DNA from: Acinetobacter lwoffii
GTDB lineage: Bacteria > Pseudomonadota > Gammaproteobacteria > Pseudomonadales > Moraxellaceae
NCBI RefSeq assembly: GCF_024129735.1
Contig: NZ_JAMXXK010000037.1
Coordinates: forward strand, 1-35,108
Direction of reading: 5' to 3'
DNA: 35,108 nucleotides
A model generated the notes under the pieces. That model saw only the letters and a program-made list of their open reading frames with translations, ran no database searches and was not told where the DNA came from. Each line of letters opens with the position of its first letter. Within the stretch, counting starts at the first letter, position 1. This document shows positions 14,831 through 22,246 of this stretch, piece by piece. The position numbers were made by a program, and so were the translations under genes.

Positions 14831-15517
14831 ATGTCAAAATGCTCTGAAAAACCTACCATAATTTTCGATATGGATGGCACTTTACTTGATCTTGCCTACG
14901 ACGATTTCATCTGGAACGAGTTATTGCCTGTGCGTTATGCTGCCACACATGGCTGTAGCCTGGAACACAGCCAGGCGACACTCTATGCATTCTATCAGGA
15001 ACATAATCATACCTTAAACTGGTACTCTTCACGCTTCTGGACGGCTAAAGTCGAAGTCGATGTTCTGGCGATGCAAATTGAACATAAAGATAAAGTCGCC
15101 TTACGCCCTCATTGTCTCGAATTGCTCGATTATCTTAAAAATAATGGTTATCCAATCTGGCTGGCCACCAATGCTGACTGTGCGGGTCTAGCATTTAAAC
15201 TGGATCATTTAAATTTAAGAGATTATTTCGATGTCATCGTCAGCTCAGAGACCATCGGACACGCCAAAGAATTTATCGAATTCTGGCAAGGCCTAAATGC
15301 ATTGCATCCATTTGATCCTACGCATGCTTATTTTATTGATGATACCGAAAAAGTCCTGAATGGCGCTCAAGCCTATGGCATTCAGAATCTGTTGAGCATC
15401 CAGCAGCCCTCTTCAGCCAAAGTAGCACGCCAGACTTGTAATTACCCGATGCTGCACCAATTAACAGATTTAATCACTCATTTAAATCAGGCTGAGGTAG
15501 AAAAAAAATATGCGTAA
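14831..15517 (+). CDS. yrfG: HAD-family hydrolase, GMP/IMP nucleotidase YrfG-like
   Basis: A 228-aa haloacid dehalogenase-like phosphatase. Motif I is FDMDGTLLD (Asp13, Asp15), motif II lies in WLATNAD, and the late YFIDDTEKVLNGA supplies motif IV. It is followed by hslR with an 8-nt overlap, as in the E. coli yrfG-hslR order, which supports the YrfG assignment (5'-nucleotidase acting on GMP/IMP). Start ATG 14831 is chosen because the domain begins immediately afterwards. Confidence 0.87.
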   Translation: MSKCSEKPTIIFDMDGTLLDLAYDDFIWNELLPVRYAATHGCSLEHSQATLYAFYQEHNHTLNWYSSRFWTAKVEVDVLAMQIEHKDKVALRPHCLELLDYLKNNGYPIWLATNADCAGLAFKLDHLNLRDYFDVIVSSETIGHAKEFIEFWQGLNALHPFDPTHAYFIDDTEKVLNGAQAYGIQNLLSIQQPSSAKVARQTCNYPMLHQLTDLITHLNQAEVEKKYA

Positions 15518-15950
15518 ATCGTCTTTACCCGAAGATGCGGTAGGCATGCGTATAGACAAATGGCTGTGGGCAGCACGGTTTTTTAAAACCCGATCGATTG
15601 CCAAACATGCAATTGAAGGTGGCAAAGTCCATCACAATGGTGAACGTGTCAAGGTATCACGCGAAGTCCGTGTCGGTATGGAACTGACGATTCAGCAAGG
15701 CATCGACAAAAAAACCGTGCTGGTTAAGGAACTTTCTGATGTTCGTGGACCTGCACCCGTGGCACAAAAACTGTATGAAGAGACCGAAGTCAGTATTGCG
15801 CGCCGGGAATTGATTACGTCACAAAGAAAGTTGCATAATCTAGCTCGTCCCGACCATCGTCCAAGCAAGAAAGATCGTCGTGACATCAGTAGATTTAAAA
15901 ATGAAAATAGTCAGAATTTCGATCAGTCATGGTCCTATAATGACGAATAA
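15510..15950 (+). CDS. hslR: heat shock protein 15, S4-domain ribosome-associated protein
   Basis: A 146-aa basic protein with an N-terminal S4 RNA-binding domain (about 12-60; MRIDKWLWAARFFKTRS and GGKVHHNGERVK) and a Lys/Arg-rich tail. In E. coli Hsp15 binds free 50S subunits carrying nascent chains from aborted translation. The start codon overlaps the yrfG stop (ATGCGTAA), so the two should be co-transcribed. hslO, the usual next gene in enterics, is absent; recA follows instead. Confidence 0.92.
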   Translation: MRKSSLPEDAVGMRIDKWLWAARFFKTRSIAKHAIEGGKVHHNGERVKVSREVRVGMELTIQQGIDKKTVLVKELSDVRGPAPVAQKLYEETEVSIARRELITSQRKLHNLARPDHRPSKKDRRDISRFKNENSQNFDQSWSYNDE

Positions 15951-15958
15951 ATTTAAGC

Positions 15959-15989
15959 GTCAGAATATGTCGTACATGCGCTGACTTTT
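15959..15989 (+). terminator. imperfect terminator hairpin after hslR
   Basis: GTCAG (15959-15963) pairs with CTGAC (15981-15985), enclosing ATGT/ACAT (15967-15970 / 15974-15977) with a 3-nt loop and small internal loops. TTTTA follows. It begins 8 nt past the hslR stop. Confidence 0.6.
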
Positions 15990-16010
15990 ATAGAACACTA
16001 GGGAAAATTC

Positions 16011-16077
16011 TGTCACTATACACCTGTGGAACAAAGCTCTAATTTAAGACATCCACTTGAGTACTAACTTAGTGACA
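16011..16077. promoter_or_regulatory. recA upstream inverted repeat
   Basis: TGTCACTA (16011-16018) and TAGTGACA (16070-16077) are perfect reverse complements 51 nt apart, just before the recA ATG at 16096. A TATACA hexamer (16017-16022) overlaps the left arm and could be a -10. A weaker GTGGA/TCCAC pair lies between the arms. No LexA-box (CTG-N10-CAG) is apparent. Confidence 0.45.
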
Positions 16078-16095
16078 TCGTATTGAGGTTGTAAG

Positions 16096-17139
16096 ATGGA
16101 TGAGAATAAAAACAAGGCGCTCAACGCTGCCTTAAGCCAGATTGAAAAACAGTTTGGTAAAAATACAGTTATGCGTCTTGGTGACAATACCGTTCAGGCA
16201 GTTGAAGCTGTGTCTACAGGTTCTTTAACGCTGGATATCGCGCTCGGTATTGGTGGTTTGCCTAAAGGTCGTATCGTCGAGATCTATGGTCCTGAATCTT
16301 CAGGTAAAACCACGATGACCCTGCAAGCGATTGCAGAGTGTCAGAAAGCAGGCGGTACATGCGCATTCATCGATGCGGAACATGCACTTGATCCTCAATA
16401 TGCGCGCAAACTGGGCGTAGATATCGACAACCTGCTGGTATCGCAACCCGATCACGGTGAACAGGCACTTGAAATCGCAGACATGCTGGTACGCTCTGGC
16501 GCGATCGACATGATCGTTGTCGACTCTGTTGCTGCATTGACTCCGCGCGCTGAAATTGAAGGCGAAATGGGTGACTCGCATATGGGTCTGCAAGCCCGTT
16601 TGATGAGCCAGGCACTGCGTAAAATTACCGGTAATGCCAAACGCTCAAACTGTATGGTAATCTTCATTAACCAGATTCGTATGAAGATTGGCGTCATGTT
16701 CGGTAGCCCGGAAACCACAACTGGTGGTAACGCACTGAAATTCTATGCCTCTGTTCGCTTGGATATCCGTCGTATCGGTCAGGTGAAAGAAGGCGATGAG
16801 ATTGTTGGTTCTGAAACCAAAGTCAAAGTCGTGAAAAACAAAATGGCGCCTCCGTTTAAAGAAGCTTTATTCCAGATTCTTTATGGCAAAGGTGTTAACC
16901 ATCTAGGTGAATTGATTGACCTTGCTGTACAGCAAGAAATCGTGCAGAAAGCTGGTGCGTGGTATTCTTATCAAGGCGACAAAATTGGCCAAGGTAAGAA
17001 CAACACCATCCGTTATCTGGAAGAGCATAAAGAAATGGCTCAGACGATTGAAAAACTGATTCGCGACCAGCTTCTGACTAAAGCAGTGGTTGTTGAAGAA
17101 GACGATAGCAAGGAAGAACCTGACTTTTTAGATGCATGA
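16096..17139 (+). CDS. recA: recombinase RecA
   Basis: A 347-aa ATP-dependent DNA strand-exchange protein. Walker A GPESSGKT is at 65-72, the Walker B region is [12 protein letters not shown], the L2/DNA-binding region follows with [14 protein letters not shown] and [12 protein letters not shown], and the C-terminus ends in the usual acidic tail ([11 protein letters not shown]). The length is normal. The gene is followed by recX, with a short hairpin in between. In Acinetobacter recA is DNA-damage inducible although the genus lacks LexA, so the inverted repeat upstream deserves attention. Confidence 0.99.
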   Translation: MDENKNKALNAALSQIEKQFGKNTVMRLGDNTVQAVEAVSTGSLTLDIALGIGGLPKGRIVEIYGPESSGKTTMTLQAIAECQKAGGTCAFIDAEHALDPQYARKLGVDIDNLLVSQPDHGEQALEIADMLVRSGAIDMIVVDSVAALTPRAEIEGEMGDSHMGLQARLMSQALRKITGNAKRSNCMVIFINQIRMKIGVMFGSPETTTGGNALKFYASVRLDIRRIGQVKEGDEIVGSETKVKVVKNKMAPPFKEALFQILYGKGVNHLGELIDLAVQQEIVQKAGAWYSYQGDKIGQGKNNTIRYLEEHKEMAQTIEKLIRDQLLTKAVVVEEDDSKEEPDFLDA

Positions 17140-17175
17140 TCTTATTAGATGGGTCATCTTTAAACATCAAGACAC

Positions 17176-17200
17176 AGCGCCCTCCGGGGCGTTTTGTTAT
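17176..17200 (+). terminator. short terminator/attenuator between recA and recX
   Basis: CGCCC (17178-17182) pairs with GGGCG (17187-17191) around TCCG, extended by A-T and G-T pairs and followed by TTTTGTTATTAT. It lies about 36 nt after recA and 40 nt before recX, so recX expression probably depends on read-through. Confidence 0.8.
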
Positions 17201-17230
17201 TATATAGGGAATCTAAAATCCGAGAGAATA

Positions 17231-17848
17231 ATGTCAGACGCGAAATTCAGCAAACTGCTCGATTATGAAACTTTAAAACAGCAATTTGGTGATGCTGAAG
17301 ATCAAGCTCAACCTGCAAAAACTACGATTCAGGAAACTCCTGAATTTGATCCTGAAGAGCTTTCGTTTTCCTCTACCCCAACTCAGGATGAGAAAAAACC
17401 AGGACTGACTGGCTCACGCTTACGTTCTTATGCCTTTGCCATACTGACGCGCAAGGAATATTCCAAAGCCGAACTGATAGAGAAATTAGCACTCTATGCA
17501 GAACATCGTGATGAAGTCATTAACTTAGTGGAAGAACTGTCTCGTGAGAACTATCAAAGTGATCAGCGCGTGGCGGAAACCATGTTGTCGAGTCAAAAGC
17601 GTAAAGGTAAAGGCCCCAATCAAATTAAAATGAAACTCAAGAGCAAAAAGATTGATGCTGCCCTGATTTCAGAAGAACTCAAGGAAACTGATTGGGTGCA
17701 GCAAGCCTATGAACTAAAAGTCAAAAAATATGGGACTGAAGTTACTAAAGACCCCAAGCTCAAAGCCAAACAGATCCGTTTTCTAATGTATCGTGGTTTT
17801 GAAATGGATGCGATTATCAAGGCCATTAACCGTAAAGCAGAAGATTAA
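17231..17848 (+). CDS. recX: regulatory protein RecX
   Basis: A 205-aa RecX-family protein. The N-terminal about 65 residues are acidic and low in similarity; the RecX helical repeats follow (SRLRSYAFAILTRKEYSKAELIEKL, then NYQSDQRVAETMLSSQKRKGKGPNQIKMKL and the third repeat to the end). RecX binds RecA filaments and modulates their assembly. ATG 17231 is chosen because GAGAG precedes it and the longer frame would run through the terminator hairpin. It is longer at the N-terminus than E. coli RecX (166 aa). Confidence 0.93.
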   Translation: MSDAKFSKLLDYETLKQQFGDAEDQAQPAKTTIQETPEFDPEELSFSSTPTQDEKKPGLTGSRLRSYAFAILTRKEYSKAELIEKLALYAEHRDEVINLVEELSRENYQSDQRVAETMLSSQKRKGKGPNQIKMKLKSKKIDAALISEELKETDWVQQAYELKVKKYGTEVTKDPKLKAKQIRFLMYRGFEMDAIIKAINRKAED

Positions 17849-18025
17849 TTCTTATCTTCCTGGAAAGCCTTAATACACATATAAGTATATTGGTTATTTA
17901 TCCAATATTAGTTGCAAAATAAAGCACGACATAAAATAATGAAAATTTAATCATTAAAACAATAAGATAATGCTATTTGACGATATTGGAAAAGGAATGA
18001 GCTTTGAAATTTGAGAATAGAAAAC

Positions 18026-18037
18026 TGCGAATTCGCA
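18026..18037. repeat. 12-bp perfect palindrome downstream of the SRP RNA
   Basis: TGCGAATTCGCA is a perfect palindrome about 28 bp past the 3' end of the 4.5S RNA gene. On the minus strand GTTTTCT follows, so it might help termination, but the stem would be only 4 bp. Confidence 0.35.
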
Positions 18038-18064
18038 TTGTTATTATAATAATAAAAATATGGT

Positions 18065-18174
<110 letters not shown>

Positions 18175-18187
18175 ATTACAAAAACAG

Positions 18188-18215
18188 AGTATAGAGATTT
18201 TTAATCAAGTTGCAA
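18188..18215 (-). promoter_or_regulatory. predicted sigma-70 promoter of the SRP RNA gene
   Basis: On the minus strand TTGCAA (18210-18215), a 16-nt spacer and TATACT (18188-18193) precede the 4.5S RNA. Both hexamers are close to consensus. Confidence 0.65.
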
Positions 18216-18460
18216 GCCTTGTTTCCTAAAATCATCCTTCAAGCTATCCGTTTGATTATTTTAAAAACAATATTGATATTTCTGCTGATTTTTAAGGGAT
18301 CTTCACAATCAATCCATCAACACTCAGATTCACATGATCTTTGTAAAACCTTGTTGCATTTTCTAAAAATGCCGTTTTTAATGTGTGCAATGTATATGAA
18401 TGATCTACTTTGAAAAGATGAGCAGCGGATCCGCATCTCACAAAGAATTATGGAAATTTT
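18216..18460. other. gene-free spacer between ffs and cpoB promoters
   Basis: No supported gene. It contains a small hairpin, GCATTTT (18356-18362) / AAAATGC (18366-18372) followed by CGTTTTT, which looks like a weak terminator on the plus strand although no plus-strand gene ends here. The cpoB promoter must lie in this stretch, but no hexamer pair stands out. Confidence 0.5.
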
Positions 18461-19258
18461 ATGATGTTTAAAAAGACCGTATTGTGTGCAGTGACAGCAC
18501 TCTTTACCACGCCTCTATTTGCCAATATTCCGATTGAATCGCGTGGCTTGAGTCAAGCTACGAATCAAACCACAGTAAATACCTCAGCAGCAATTGCGGC
18601 TGGTGCAACTCCAGCAGTTCAAACCAATACCAGCTGGCAAATCATGCAAAAGAACCAGCAACTCGAAAATGACCTGCGGATTTTGCGCGGTAAAATGGAA
18701 GAACAGGAAAATGAGATTGAACGGCTCAAGAATGAACTGACCAATCGTTATGCCGATCTCGATCAGCGTCTTGAACTGTTGCAGCAAAAAATTGAACCTG
18801 CTGAAGACAATCCAACGGAGGAAAACCCACAGGATACTGCACCCAGCCTAAGCGCAAATAAGGTCAATACAGCAAGCAGCGGACAGCAACCTGCTGAGCT
18901 GGAAAAAGCCGCTTATACCGTGGCTTTAGATGCTTATAAAAATGGCGGTGCAGCCAAAGCCATTGCCCCGATGCAAAACTTTATTAAAAACAATCCGAAT
19001 AGCGTTTATATCAGCAATGCTTATTTCTGGTTAGCGGAATTCAATCTGGCGATTGACCCACCAAAATTTGCTGAAGCGAAACGTAATTATCTGATTGTCG
19101 TTGACCGTTACCCAAATTCCGCGAAAGCATCCACTGCCCTGTATCAGCTTTATAACATCAGCAAAGATGTCGAAAAGAATGCTACGCTTGCTTCACAATA
19201 TAAAACAAAGCTACTGAAGAATTATCCGAAAGCTGAGGAAATTAAATTTCTTAAGTAA
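18461..19258 (+). CDS. cpoB: cell division coordinator CpoB (YbgF)
   Basis: A 265-aa periplasmic protein. The signal peptide runs to about residue 22 (cleavage near LFA), then a coiled-coil trimerisation region (about 60-112; NDLRILRGKMEEQENEIERLKNEL), a Ser/Pro/Glu-rich linker, and C-terminal TPR repeats (about 145-265; AYKNGGAAKAIAPMQNFIKNNPNS and YWLAEFNLA). In E. coli CpoB links TolA with PBP1B and outer-membrane constriction. Here it is not beside tol-pal. GGA lies 6 nt before the ATG pair. Confidence 0.9.
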   Translation: MMFKKTVLCAVTALFTTPLFANIPIESRGLSQATNQTTVNTSAAIAAGATPAVQTNTSWQIMQKNQQLENDLRILRGKMEEQENEIERLKNELTNRYADLDQRLELLQQKIEPAEDNPTEENPQDTAPSLSANKVNTASSGQQPAELEKAAYTVALDAYKNGGAAKAIAPMQNFIKNNPNSVYISNAYFWLAEFNLAIDPPKFAEAKRNYLIVVDRYPNSAKASTALYQLYNISKDVEKNATLASQYKTKLLKNYPKAEEIKFLK

Positions 19259-19276
19259 AATAGAAATTCCCAAAAT

Positions 19277-19304
19277 AAAAAAGACACCTTCAGGTGTCTT
19301 TTTT
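19277..19304. terminator. bidirectional terminator between cpoB and lpxA
   Basis: AAAAAAGACACC (19277-19288) pairs with GGTGTCTTTTTT (19293-19304) around TTCA. It is placed between convergent genes and ends both the cpoB transcript and the long envelope operon. Confidence 0.93.
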
Positions 19305-19318
19305 ATTACCTCAAACAT

Positions 19319-20107
19319 TTAGCGCACAATGCCGCGCTTCGACTGTTCAAGAGAGTCAATTAGACGTTGTACTTCAGCCACTTCCGGCAAAATTCCTGTA
19401 CGGATCTGCTCGATTGCTTCCTGAGTTGTTAAACCTGATTTATAAATCAGTTTAAAGGCATCACGTAAACCGCTAATCACTGTCTTTGACCAGCCTTTAC
19501 GACGCATACCTTCAATATTCATGGCAAATGCATGCGCAGGATTACCTGAAACCATCACATAAGCCGGTACATCTTTCAGAATCAGTGATGCACCACCAAT
19601 CATGCTATAAGAATCAATCTTACAGAACTGATGAATGCCTGAGTTTCCGCCAATGACAACGTAGTCCCCGACATGCACATGTCCAGCCACACCGACGTTA
19701 TTGGCAAAGATATTATAATCCCCGACCATACAGTCATGTGCAATATGAGTATTGACCATGAGCAGGTTATGACTACCAATCTTGGTCAGGCTCTGGTCCT
19801 GAACCGTGCCACGATGCAGACTGCAATGCTCACGAATCTTGTTGTGATCGCCAATCTCAAGCCAGGTTTCTTCACCGGCATACTTAAGATCCTGACATAC
19901 CTCGCCTACACTGGCGAACTGGAAAATTTCATTATATTCACCTATACGCGTATAGCCACCCACCACCACGTGTGAATGAAGTTTGCTACCCGCACCAATA
20001 GTGACATTTGGCCCGATAATACAATATGGGCCAATTTCTACATCAGCAGCAATGACTGCTGACGGGTCAATAATGGCAGTTGGATGAATAAGGGGATTAT
20101 TGCTCAT
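19319..20107 (-). CDS. lpxA: UDP-N-acetylglucosamine acyltransferase LpxA
   Basis: A 262-aa left-handed beta-helix acyltransferase that performs the first step of lipid A synthesis, O-acylation of UDP-GlcNAc from 3-hydroxyacyl-ACP. Hexapeptide repeats fill residues 1-190 and the catalytic His124 lies in THIAHDCMVG; the C-terminal helices follow. ATG 20107 (MSNNPLIHPTAII) is used; the longer frame would extend into fabZ. It overlaps the fabZ stop by 4 nt (ATGA). It is the last gene of the operon: lpxB does not follow. Confidence 0.97.
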   Translation of the reverse strand: MSNNPLIHPTAIIDPSAVIAADVEIGPYCIIGPNVTIGAGSKLHSHVVVGGYTRIGEYNEIFQFASVGEVCQDLKYAGEETWLEIGDHNKIREHCSLHRGTVQDQSLTKIGSHNLLMVNTHIAHDCMVGDYNIFANNVGVAGHVHVGDYVVIGGNSGIHQFCKIDSYSMIGGASLILKDVPAYVMVSGNPAHAFAMNIEGMRRKGWSKTVISGLRDAFKLIYKSGLTTQEAIEQIRTGILPEVAEVQRLIDSLEQSKRGIVR

Positions 20108-20592
20108 GCCTGCTCGACTTTTTGATGCGAAACCATAATTTCCGCGGTTGTTGCGACGACGCCATCTACAGTGGCAATACAATTATATTTGTAAATGCCC
20201 CGCTTTTGCATCACTAATTCAGATTTTAAAACCAATTGGTCACCTGCAACCACCTGTTTTTTAAATCTAACTTTTTCCGCACCAGCAAACAGGAACAAAG
20301 AACCTTCACTTGGCACTTCGTTATTCATCACAAAACCCAGAATTCCAGAGATTTGTGCCAGCGCTTCAACAATCAGTACACCCGGCATAATTGGATAATT
20401 CGGAAAATGGCCTTGTAAAAACTCTTCATTAATTGAGACGTTTTTATAACCAACAATGCCATTATCGGTAATTTCGACAACGCGATCAACCAATAAGAAT
20501 GGATAGCGATGGGGCAAATATTCACGAATCTTTTGAATATTCATTGGCAATTCAGGCTTCGTGAATGTAAGCAAATTCGACTCTGTCATCAT
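20104..20592 (-). CDS. fabZ: 3-hydroxyacyl-ACP dehydratase FabZ
   Basis: A 162-aa hot-dog-fold dehydratase of fatty acid elongation. LPHRYPFLLVDRV opens the core, and the catalytic His62 (GHFPNYPIMPGV) and Glu76 (VEALAQ) are present. It competes with LpxA/LpxD for 3-hydroxyacyl-ACP, which explains the conserved co-operon position. It starts at tandem ATGs, 2 nt after the lpxD stop. The N-terminus carries about 15 more residues than E. coli FabZ. Confidence 0.97.
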   Translation of the reverse strand: MMTESNLLTFTKPELPMNIQKIREYLPHRYPFLLVDRVVEITDNGIVGYKNVSINEEFLQGHFPNYPIMPGVLIVEALAQISGILGFVMNNEVPSEGSLFLFAGAEKVRFKKQVVAGDQLVLKSELVMQKRGIYKYNCIATVDGVVATTAEIMVSHQKVEQA

Positions 20593-20594
20593 AA

Positions 20595-21665
20595 TTATTT
20601 ACGCAACTTAAATGTTGATTCAATGGACTCAATCTGAGATTGCATATGATCTAGTCGTTTGATCACCTGGGTCAATGGCACATCTGCTAATTGTCTGAGG
20701 CGAACCACAGTACGTTTCCATTTCTGGTTTTCAAACAGACCAATCCCCGATGAATATTTTCCAGCTTCAGAAATATTATTTGTCACCATTGACATTCCGG
20801 TCAACGTCACATTATCGGCAATATTTAAGTGTCCAGAAATCGCAGAGGCACCACCAATGATACAGTTTTTGCCAATTGAAACACTTCCTGCAACGGCAGT
20901 TTTTGCAGCAATGGCGGTATGTGCACCAATTTTAACGTTATGCGCGATTTGCACAAGATTATCAATGATTACACCCTGTTGCAAAATCGTATCATCCAGT
21001 GCACCACGGTCTACGCTACAATTTGACCCAATACGTACATCATCCTCAATGCGTACAGAACCTAATTGCGCAATACGGTGCCATTTCCCTTGATAAGGCG
21101 CAAAACCAAACCCTTCGCTGCCAATCACGCTATTGGCATGAATACGCACCCGATTACCAATTTTTGCTGCGCCGGTGAGGGTCACATGTGAGTCAATAAA
21201 ACAGTCCTGACCGATCTCGACATCATCATCGATCTGCACATGCGCCTGAACAATCGTATTCGCACCCACGACACAATGCTCACCAATCACCACATAATGA
21301 CCAATATAAGCATCGTCCGCAATCACTGCCGACGGGTGAATTTGGGCAGTACTTTCAATGCCGCGCTGGCGATGTTTTTTCTCAAATACATGCGTCAGAA
21401 TCGCAAAAGCCAGATAGGGATTTGCCACAACAATAAAGTTTTGATGTGAAGTTATCTGTTGTTTTAGTTCAGCCGTGACAATTAAAGCACCTGCCTGACT
21501 TTGATTGGCCTGCTCTACATATTTATCGGCATTTACAAATGCAAGATCTTGTGAGGTCGCTTGCTCAAGACTGGCCAAAGCGCTCAAACGCAAATCTGTC
21601 TGACCTATGCACTCGCCCTGAACCAGGCGAGCGAGATCAGCTAACTGAAGCTGTTGATGATTCAT
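20595..21665 (-). CDS. lpxD: UDP-3-O-acylglucosamine N-acyltransferase LpxD
   Basis: A 356-aa enzyme, the third step of lipid A synthesis. An N-terminal substrate-binding domain (about 1-100) is followed by beta-helix hexapeptide repeats (about 105-320) with the likely catalytic His242 in [12 protein letters not shown]-terminal helical segment follows. It starts 3 nt after the skp stop. Confidence 0.97.
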   Translation of the reverse strand: MNHQQLQLADLARLVQGECIGQTDLRLSALASLEQATSQDLAFVNADKYVEQANQSQAGALIVTAELKQQITSHQNFIVVANPYLAFAILTHVFEKKHRQRGIESTAQIHPSAVIADDAYIGHYVVIGEHCVVGANTIVQAHVQIDDDVEIGQDCFIDSHVTLTGAAKIGNRVRIHANSVIGSEGFGFAPYQGKWHRIAQLGSVRIEDDVRIGSNCSVDRGALDDTILQQGVIIDNLVQIAHNVKIGAHTAIAAKTAVAGSVSIGKNCIIGGASAISGHLNIADNVTLTGMSMVTNNISEAGKYSSGIGLFENQKWKRTVVRLRQLADVPLTQVIKRLDHMQSQIESIESTFKLRK

Positions 21666-21668
21666 TGA

Positions 21669-22166
21669 TTATTTAATTGCATTAACCTTTTGAATCATTT
21701 TATCAGTTAAATCATATTTAGCATCATAAGCAAGTGCTGAATTTTTATTTAAAACCACATCGAGGTTGTTTTCTCTACGCAATTGTTCAGCAATTTGCTT
21801 TACTCGTGCATCAAATACAATTCGGATCTGCTGAATCGAGCTTTGAACATTCGTCTGTACAGATTGTTGTAACTGATTCAATTCTTGCAGCTTAGCCTGA
21901 TATTCCGCAGACATTTTCTGTTTTTCAGTCTCACTGAGCTTAGTATTGGATTGAGCACGTTGCTGCAAAGCTTCCAGCTCTTTGCTGAGTTGCTCAATCT
22001 TGGTGGTTTGTGGCTGAATTTTTTGCTGAAATGCCGTGTTTTGTTGTTTCAGATAAGTACTACCTTCAACCACACGCTCCAAGTCAATTACCCCCATACT
22101 GGCCGCTTGAGTTAAAGGTGCAACACTTGCCAAAGCCAGGCTCATTGCCATAATCATTTTTTTCAT
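21669..22166 (-). CDS. skp: periplasmic chaperone Skp/OmpH
   Basis: A 165-aa secreted chaperone. The signal peptide MKKMIMAMSLALASVAPLTQ is followed by MGVIDLERVV and a long coiled coil (about 45-110) that forms the tentacles, ending in a beta segment LDVVLNKNSALAY. It delivers unfolded outer-membrane proteins to BamA. The longer start at 22178 has the terminator U-tract in place of a ribosome site; ATG 22166 has GAG 7 nt upstream and a typical signal peptide start, so I prefer it. Confidence 0.92.
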   Translation of the reverse strand: MKKMIMAMSLALASVAPLTQAASMGVIDLERVVEGSTYLKQQNTAFQQKIQPQTTKIEQLSKELEALQQRAQSNTKLSETEKQKMSAEYQAKLQELNQLQQSVQTNVQSSIQQIRIVFDARVKQIAEQLRRENNLDVVLNKNSALAYDAKYDLTDKMIQKVNAIK

Positions 22167-22180
22167 ATTCTTACTCATTC

Positions 22181-22221
22181 AAAAAAATTTGCTCACAAAA
22201 CCTGCAGGCTTTATGAGCAAA
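22181..22221 (-). terminator. strong intrinsic terminator between bamA and skp
   Basis: On the minus strand TTTGCTCA (complement of 22214-22221) pairs with TGAGCAAA (complement of 22188-22195). The stem continues inward through AAAGCC/GGTTTT to a TGCA loop, about 15 pairs in all, and seven T follow. It starts 26 nt after the bamA stop. This is inside an otherwise tightly packed operon. Confidence 0.8.
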
Positions 22222-22246
22222 ATTTAGTTTCTAGGTCAAAACGATT

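Noticed and set aside
14818..14880. Longer cysQ reading to 14880
   Set aside because: Those 21 residues are the antisense of the YrfG catalytic motif and have no family counterpart.
18210..18413. 67-codon frame between ffs and cpoB
   Set aside because: No ribosome site, no domain, overlaps the ffs -35 element; probably non-coding.
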